Positions 5,663-7,627 of a DNA stretch of 7,627 nucleotides are shown here, piece after piece. Every line of letters begins with the position of its first letter. The stretch's first letter is position 1. The notes under the pieces are model-generated. The model had not been told where the DNA came from. It did not search any database and saw only the letters and a list, made by a program, of their open reading frames with translations. This DNA comes from Clostridia bacterium (GTDB taxonomy: Bacteria > Bacillota > Clostridia > Oscillospirales > Acutalibacteraceae): contig CAAGBH010000155.1 of the NCBI GenBank assembly GCA_900768035.1, positions 1 through 7,627 of the forward strand. Reading direction: 5' to 3'. The translations under genes and the position numbers were made by a program.

Positions 5663-6541
5663 GAAAAATATACAATTCTCTATAATCCAAACTCTGGTGA
5701 CGGTAACGGCCTTAAAATAGCCCAAAAAATCGAACTTTTAATGGGTGAAAATAATTATACATATTCTGATATTACTGCCATATCCGATTTTGATGAATTT
5801 TTTAATTCACTACCCGCTGATTGTGATATAATTTTAAGTGGCGGCGACGGCACGTTAAACAGTTTTATAAATAAAATCAACGACAATGCACTTTCGCGAA
5901 AAATTTATTTTTATGCTTCAGGAAGCGGAAACGACTTCGCAAGAGATATTAAATATAAAAAATGCACCAAACCTATTTGCATAAATAAATATATTGAAAA
6001 TCTTCCAACTGCTAATATTGGCGGTAAAAACTATAAATTTATTAACTGTGTAGGTTCCGGTATGGACGGATATTGCTGTCACGAGGTTGAGAGGTTGCGT
6101 GCCATTTCCAAAAGGCGTGCAAACTATGTATTAGTAGCAATAAAGGCGTTGTTGTATGCTTATAAACCTTGTACCGCTAACGTTACTGTTGACGGTAAAA
6201 ACTATGTTTTCAATAACGCTTGGCTTGTGCCTACTATGAACGGAAAGTATTTTGGAGGCGGTTTTATGGCGGCGCCCGAACAAGACCGTCTTAATTCCGA
6301 ACACAGTCTTTCGTTAGTTGCGATGTATAGTAAAAATATTTTTAAAATCATAATTGCTTTTCTGCTTATTTTTGTAGGAAAACACACAAAACTTAAAAGT
6401 ATGATAACTGTAATCGAAGGCCATAAAATCTCTGTTAAATTAAGCAAATCTGCCACGCTTCAAATCGATGGTGAAACTATTAAAAATATCAAGGAATATA
6501 AAATCTCAAGTGCGAAAGAATTAATAAACGCTAAAAATTAA
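5660..6541 (+). CDS. Diacylglycerol/lipid kinase family protein (DagK_cat; YegS/DgkB-like)
   Basis: A 293-residue soluble or membrane-associated enzyme that likely phosphorylates a lipid such as diacylglycerol with ATP, for phospholipid recycling or turnover. Family motifs are clear: YNPNSGDGNG (8-17), the nucleotide-loop GGDGT (61-65) preceded by DIILS, SGSGNDFAR (87-95), GSGMDG (132-137) and GGGFMAAP (199-206). The later DGxLD motif, whose Asp takes part in the Mg-water network in DgkB, is not standard here (SEHSLSL at 213-219), so substrate or activity may differ from DgkB. A hydrophobic stretch at about 227-239 could be a membrane-contact helix. Starting at TTG 5660 gives a protein beginning MEKYTILYNPNSG, as is usual for the family. 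The gene is monocistronic and convergent with the minus-strand neighbour. Sphingosine- or undecaprenol-type lipids cannot be excluded as substrates. Confidence 0.88.
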   Translation: MEKYTILYNPNSGDGNGLKIAQKIELLMGENNYTYSDITAISDFDEFFNSLPADCDIILSGGDGTLNSFINKINDNALSRKIYFYASGSGNDFARDIKYKKCTKPICINKYIENLPTANIGGKNYKFINCVGSGMDGYCCHEVERLRAISKRRANYVLVAIKALLYAYKPCTANVTVDGKNYVFNNAWLVPTMNGKYFGGGFMAAPEQDRLNSEHSLSLVAMYSKNIFKIIIAFLLIFVGKHTKLKSMITVIEGHKISVKLSKSATLQIDGETIKNIKEYKISSAKELINAKN

Positions 6542-6544
6542 ACT

Positions 6545-6573
6545 AACGGCATCTACATTTTGTAGATGCCGTT
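6545..6573. terminator. Shared hairpin between convergent genes
   Basis: Bases 6545-6557 and 6561-6573 form a perfect 13-bp stem (core CGGCATCTACA) with a TTT loop, lying between the two convergent stop codons. T-runs are short on both sides, so it may act as a modest bidirectional terminator. Confidence 0.78.
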
Positions 6574-6578
6574 TACTA

Positions 6579-7202
6579 TTATAATTTCACTTTGAAAATT
6601 GCTTTTTTGTCCGTCCACCAATTTGTTTCATATTCAATCTCAAATTCTGAAATATTTGACGGAATTTCATAATATAAATAACCCTCAAGTTTTCTTCCGG
6701 AAGTTATAGTATTCGCAAATTCTAATTTATTATCACCATAATATGTCTCATCCATCTTACTATTGTTGGCGTAACACTCGAAGTCCCAGCTACCCATTGT
6801 ATAATCGTTTTCATTTGTATTTTCAATAACAAAATACACACGAACAAATTTAAAACCTTTATCCGCCTCGATAAACATATTATCGGATTTCCAAATTTCC
6901 GCTTTATTATAATGAATTTTTAATCCATTCGCATTGAGTACATCGCCTTTTTTACATATTACCTTATCTTCTTTCTGTGTAACTGATTCTGTAACAGATT
7001 GATTACTGCTAACAGAAACATCAGACTCATCGTCACTTAATGCCGCACCAACAATAGCAAAGAAACCCATTACACACACTATCGTTATCAATGCAATCTT
7101 CACACCTGATTTTTTCTTTTTTGGTTTTTTGACAAATGGACTGTTACAACCATTAGGACAAAAGTTACCGTCATATTCTCTACCGCATTTTGGACAAAAC
7201 AT
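6579..7202 (-). CDS. Zinc-ribbon, single-pass membrane protein with DUF4352-like outer domain
   Basis: A 207-residue protein of unknown role. The N-terminus is a zinc ribbon (CPKCG with Cys3/Cys6, CPNGC with Cys15/Cys19). A lysine-rich stretch (25-31) comes next, then one membrane helix (about 34-55), a Ser/Glu/Asp-rich linker (56-80) and a beta-rich domain (about 84-207). The segment GFKFVRVYFVIENTNENDY (116-134) is typical of DUF4352/DUF5067-like domains, which are immunoglobulin-like and found on lipoproteins or membrane anchors in Firmicutes. Positive-inside topology puts the zinc ribbon in the cytoplasm and the C-terminal domain outside. ATG 7202 sits eight bases after AAGGAG; TTG 7208 is too close to that site. 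The gene is divergent from an XRE regulator, and its promoter contains the paired dyads, so it is the likely target of that regulator. The DUF assignment is from motif memory only. Confidence 0.82.
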   Translation of the reverse strand: MFCPKCGREYDGNFCPNGCNSPFVKKPKKKKSGVKIALITIVCVMGFFAIVGAALSDDESDVSVSSNQSVTESVTQKEDKVICKKGDVLNANGLKIHYNKAEIWKSDNMFIEADKGFKFVRVYFVIENTNENDYTMGSWDFECYANNSKMDETYYGDNKLEFANTITSGRKLEGYLYYEIPSNISEFEIEYETNWWTDKKAIFKVKL

Positions 7203-7210
7203 TTTCAAAA

Positions 7211-7216
7211 CTCCTT
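7211..7216 (-). promoter_or_regulatory. Ribosome site that sets the zinc-ribbon gene start at 7202
   Basis: On the minus strand AAGGAG lies eight bases before ATG 7202 and only two before TTG 7208, which decides the start in favour of ATG. Confidence 0.85.
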
Positions 7217-7237
7217 ATTTTTAAATATTCTACCATT

Positions 7238-7266
7238 ATTATATCTGTATTACAGATAAAAGTCAA
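7238..7266 (-). promoter_or_regulatory. Promoter of the zinc-ribbon gene
   Basis: Read on the minus strand, TTGACT (7266-7261), a 17-base spacer and TATAAT (7243-7238) form a near-perfect sigma-A promoter. The first operator dyad fills the spacer and touches the -10 box, so a bound repressor would block RNA polymerase directly. Confidence 0.85.
7242..7258. promoter_or_regulatory. Operator dyad 1 (TATCTGTATTACAGATA)
   Basis: A perfect 7-bp-arm inverted repeat around a three-base ATT centre. It lies inside the minus-strand promoter. Binding by the adjacent XRE protein is inferred from position and from the small-dyad preference of that family. Confidence 0.75.
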
Positions 7267-7283
7267 TATCTGAATCACAGATA
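7267..7283. promoter_or_regulatory. Operator dyad 2 (TATCTGAATCACAGATA)
   Basis: A second copy of the same dyad with one arm mismatch (A for T at 7273). Its centre is 25 bp from that of dyad 1. It abuts the -35 box of the minus-strand promoter and lies where the plus-strand promoter of the XRE gene should be, so it probably serves autoregulation. A weak -10-like CATAAT (7287-7292) follows, but no convincing plus-strand -35 box is visible. Confidence 0.72.
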
Positions 7284-7308
7284 ACACATAATATTTGTGG
7301 TGATATTT

Positions 7309-7524
7309 ATGTGTTTTAAAAATTTAAGAGGTTTAAGAGAAGATAATGACATTAAGCAAAAGGATATTGCAAAATTTTTGAATGTATCTCAAAACACCTA
7401 TTCACAGTATGAAACCGGTGTAATCTCACTTACTGCGGAAATACTTATAAAATTATCAGATTATTATAATGTAAGTATAGATTATCTGCTCGACAGAACC
7501 AACAATCCAAAAATCAATAAATAA
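7309..7524 (+). CDS. Small XRE-family (HTH_3) transcriptional regulator
   Basis: A 71-residue protein that is almost entirely one Cro/C1-type helix-turn-helix domain. Helix 2 is about 17-24 (QKDIAKFL), the recognition helix about 28-36 (QNTYSQYET), and the conserved ending NVSIDYLLDRT (54-64) closes the fold. There is no sensor or protease domain, so any signal must act through dimerisation, a partner protein or simple dosage. ATG 7309 is preferred over GTG 7297, because GTGGTGAT overlaps the latter and is spaced correctly for the former. The gene is divergent from the zinc-ribbon membrane gene, with two matching dyads in between; it is therefore likely a repressor of both. An antitoxin role was considered, but no toxin-like partner is visible. 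Confidence 0.9.
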   Translation: MCFKNLRGLREDNDIKQKDIAKFLNVSQNTYSQYETGVISLTAEILIKLSDYYNVSIDYLLDRTNNPKINK

Positions 7525-7534
7525 AAAAACAAAA

Positions 7535-7572
7535 AAGCAACTGCGAAAGCAGTTGCTTAATTATTTTTATTG
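7535..7572 (+). terminator. Terminator after the XRE gene, GAAA tetraloop
   Basis: AAGCAACTGC (7535-7544) and GCAGTTGCTT (7549-7558) form a perfect 10-bp stem capped by a GAAA tetraloop, followed by the T-rich AATTATTTTTATT. A-rich sequence lies before the stem. Confidence 0.85.
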
Positions 7573-7627
7573 GCTCACACCCTGAAAACTGAACAAGTAA
7601 AGAAGATAAGGATCGAAAAAATAGGTC
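7573..7627 (+). other. rRNA leader/spacer-like sequence with boxA-like element, at the window edge
   Basis: The segment around 7577-7596 (ACACCCTGAAAACTGAACAA) closely resembles the boxA-bearing CTTTGAAAACTGAACAA sequence found in Firmicute rRNA operon leaders and 16S-23S spacers. The following purine-rich stretch ending AATAGGTC looks like sequence I recall just before the 5' end of 23S rRNA. No 16S sequence or clear rRNA promoter precedes it here. Either a 23S (or other rRNA) gene begins just after the window, or this is a contig end running into a multicopy rRNA region. The assignment rests on memory of such spacers, not on an alignment. Confidence 0.5.

Noticed and set aside
6579..7524. 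The XRE protein and its divergent partner as a toxin-antitoxin module.
   Set aside because: Toxin-antitoxin pairs are normally co-directional with short spacing. The partner is a zinc-ribbon membrane protein with no RNase, kinase or HipA/RelE-like motif.
7525..7572. Direct repeats or an attachment site near the end of the window.
   Set aside because: The only structure is a terminator hairpin. No direct repeat, tRNA end or integrase gene is present.

Overview
The window looks like chromosomal DNA of an anaerobic, low-GC, Gram-positive bacterium, most likely a gut-type member of the Clostridia. Evidence: AT-rich composition, short intergenic gaps, strong AGGAGG-type ribosome sites, many A/T-flanked hairpin terminators, a rubrerythrin, a meso-diaminopimelate dehydrogenase, and a membrane-anchored M23 protein resembling the sporulation protein SpoIIQ. 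The lineage is inferred from style and gene content, not from a marker gene. No transposase, integrase, CRISPR array or phage gene is visible.

Positions 1-2925 hold one tight operon: a Crp/Fnr-type regulator, a lipoprotein solute-binding protein, an ABC permease and a short ABC ATPase. All three junctions overlap (17, 26 and 8 nt), and the ATPase stop codon lies inside the terminator hairpin. A perfect palindrome, GTCTCATTTGAGAC, just before the regulator is a good candidate operator. The import substrate cannot be assigned from the sequence.

Positions 2926-4010 are a single-gene unit for meso-diaminopimelate dehydrogenase (ddh), with a consensus promoter and a long symmetrical terminator. 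Positions 4011-4951 hold a locally GC-richer hairpin, a promoter and the SpoIIQ/LytM-like gene, then a terminator. Positions 4952-5588 are a single-gene rubrerythrin unit. Positions 5589-6573 carry a diacylglycerol/lipid kinase family gene that starts with TTG, ending in a hairpin shared with a convergent gene.

Positions 6574-7558 form a divergent pair: a minus-strand zinc-ribbon, single-pass membrane protein with a DUF4352-like outer domain, and a plus-strand 71-residue XRE-type regulator. Between them are two 17-bp dyads of the form TATCTGN5CAGATA. One sits in the spacer of the minus-strand promoter and the other directly behind its -35 box, which suggests a self-contained repressor/target circuit. 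The last 50-60 bases resemble the boxA-containing leader or spacer found before rRNA genes, so an rRNA gene may start just past the window.

Most genes are ordinary. The points that most deserve a second look are the XRE/zinc-ribbon circuit with its paired operators, the cysteine-rich Crp/Fnr regulator with its palindrome and linked transporter, the structured element before the SpoIIQ-like gene, and the rRNA-like end.
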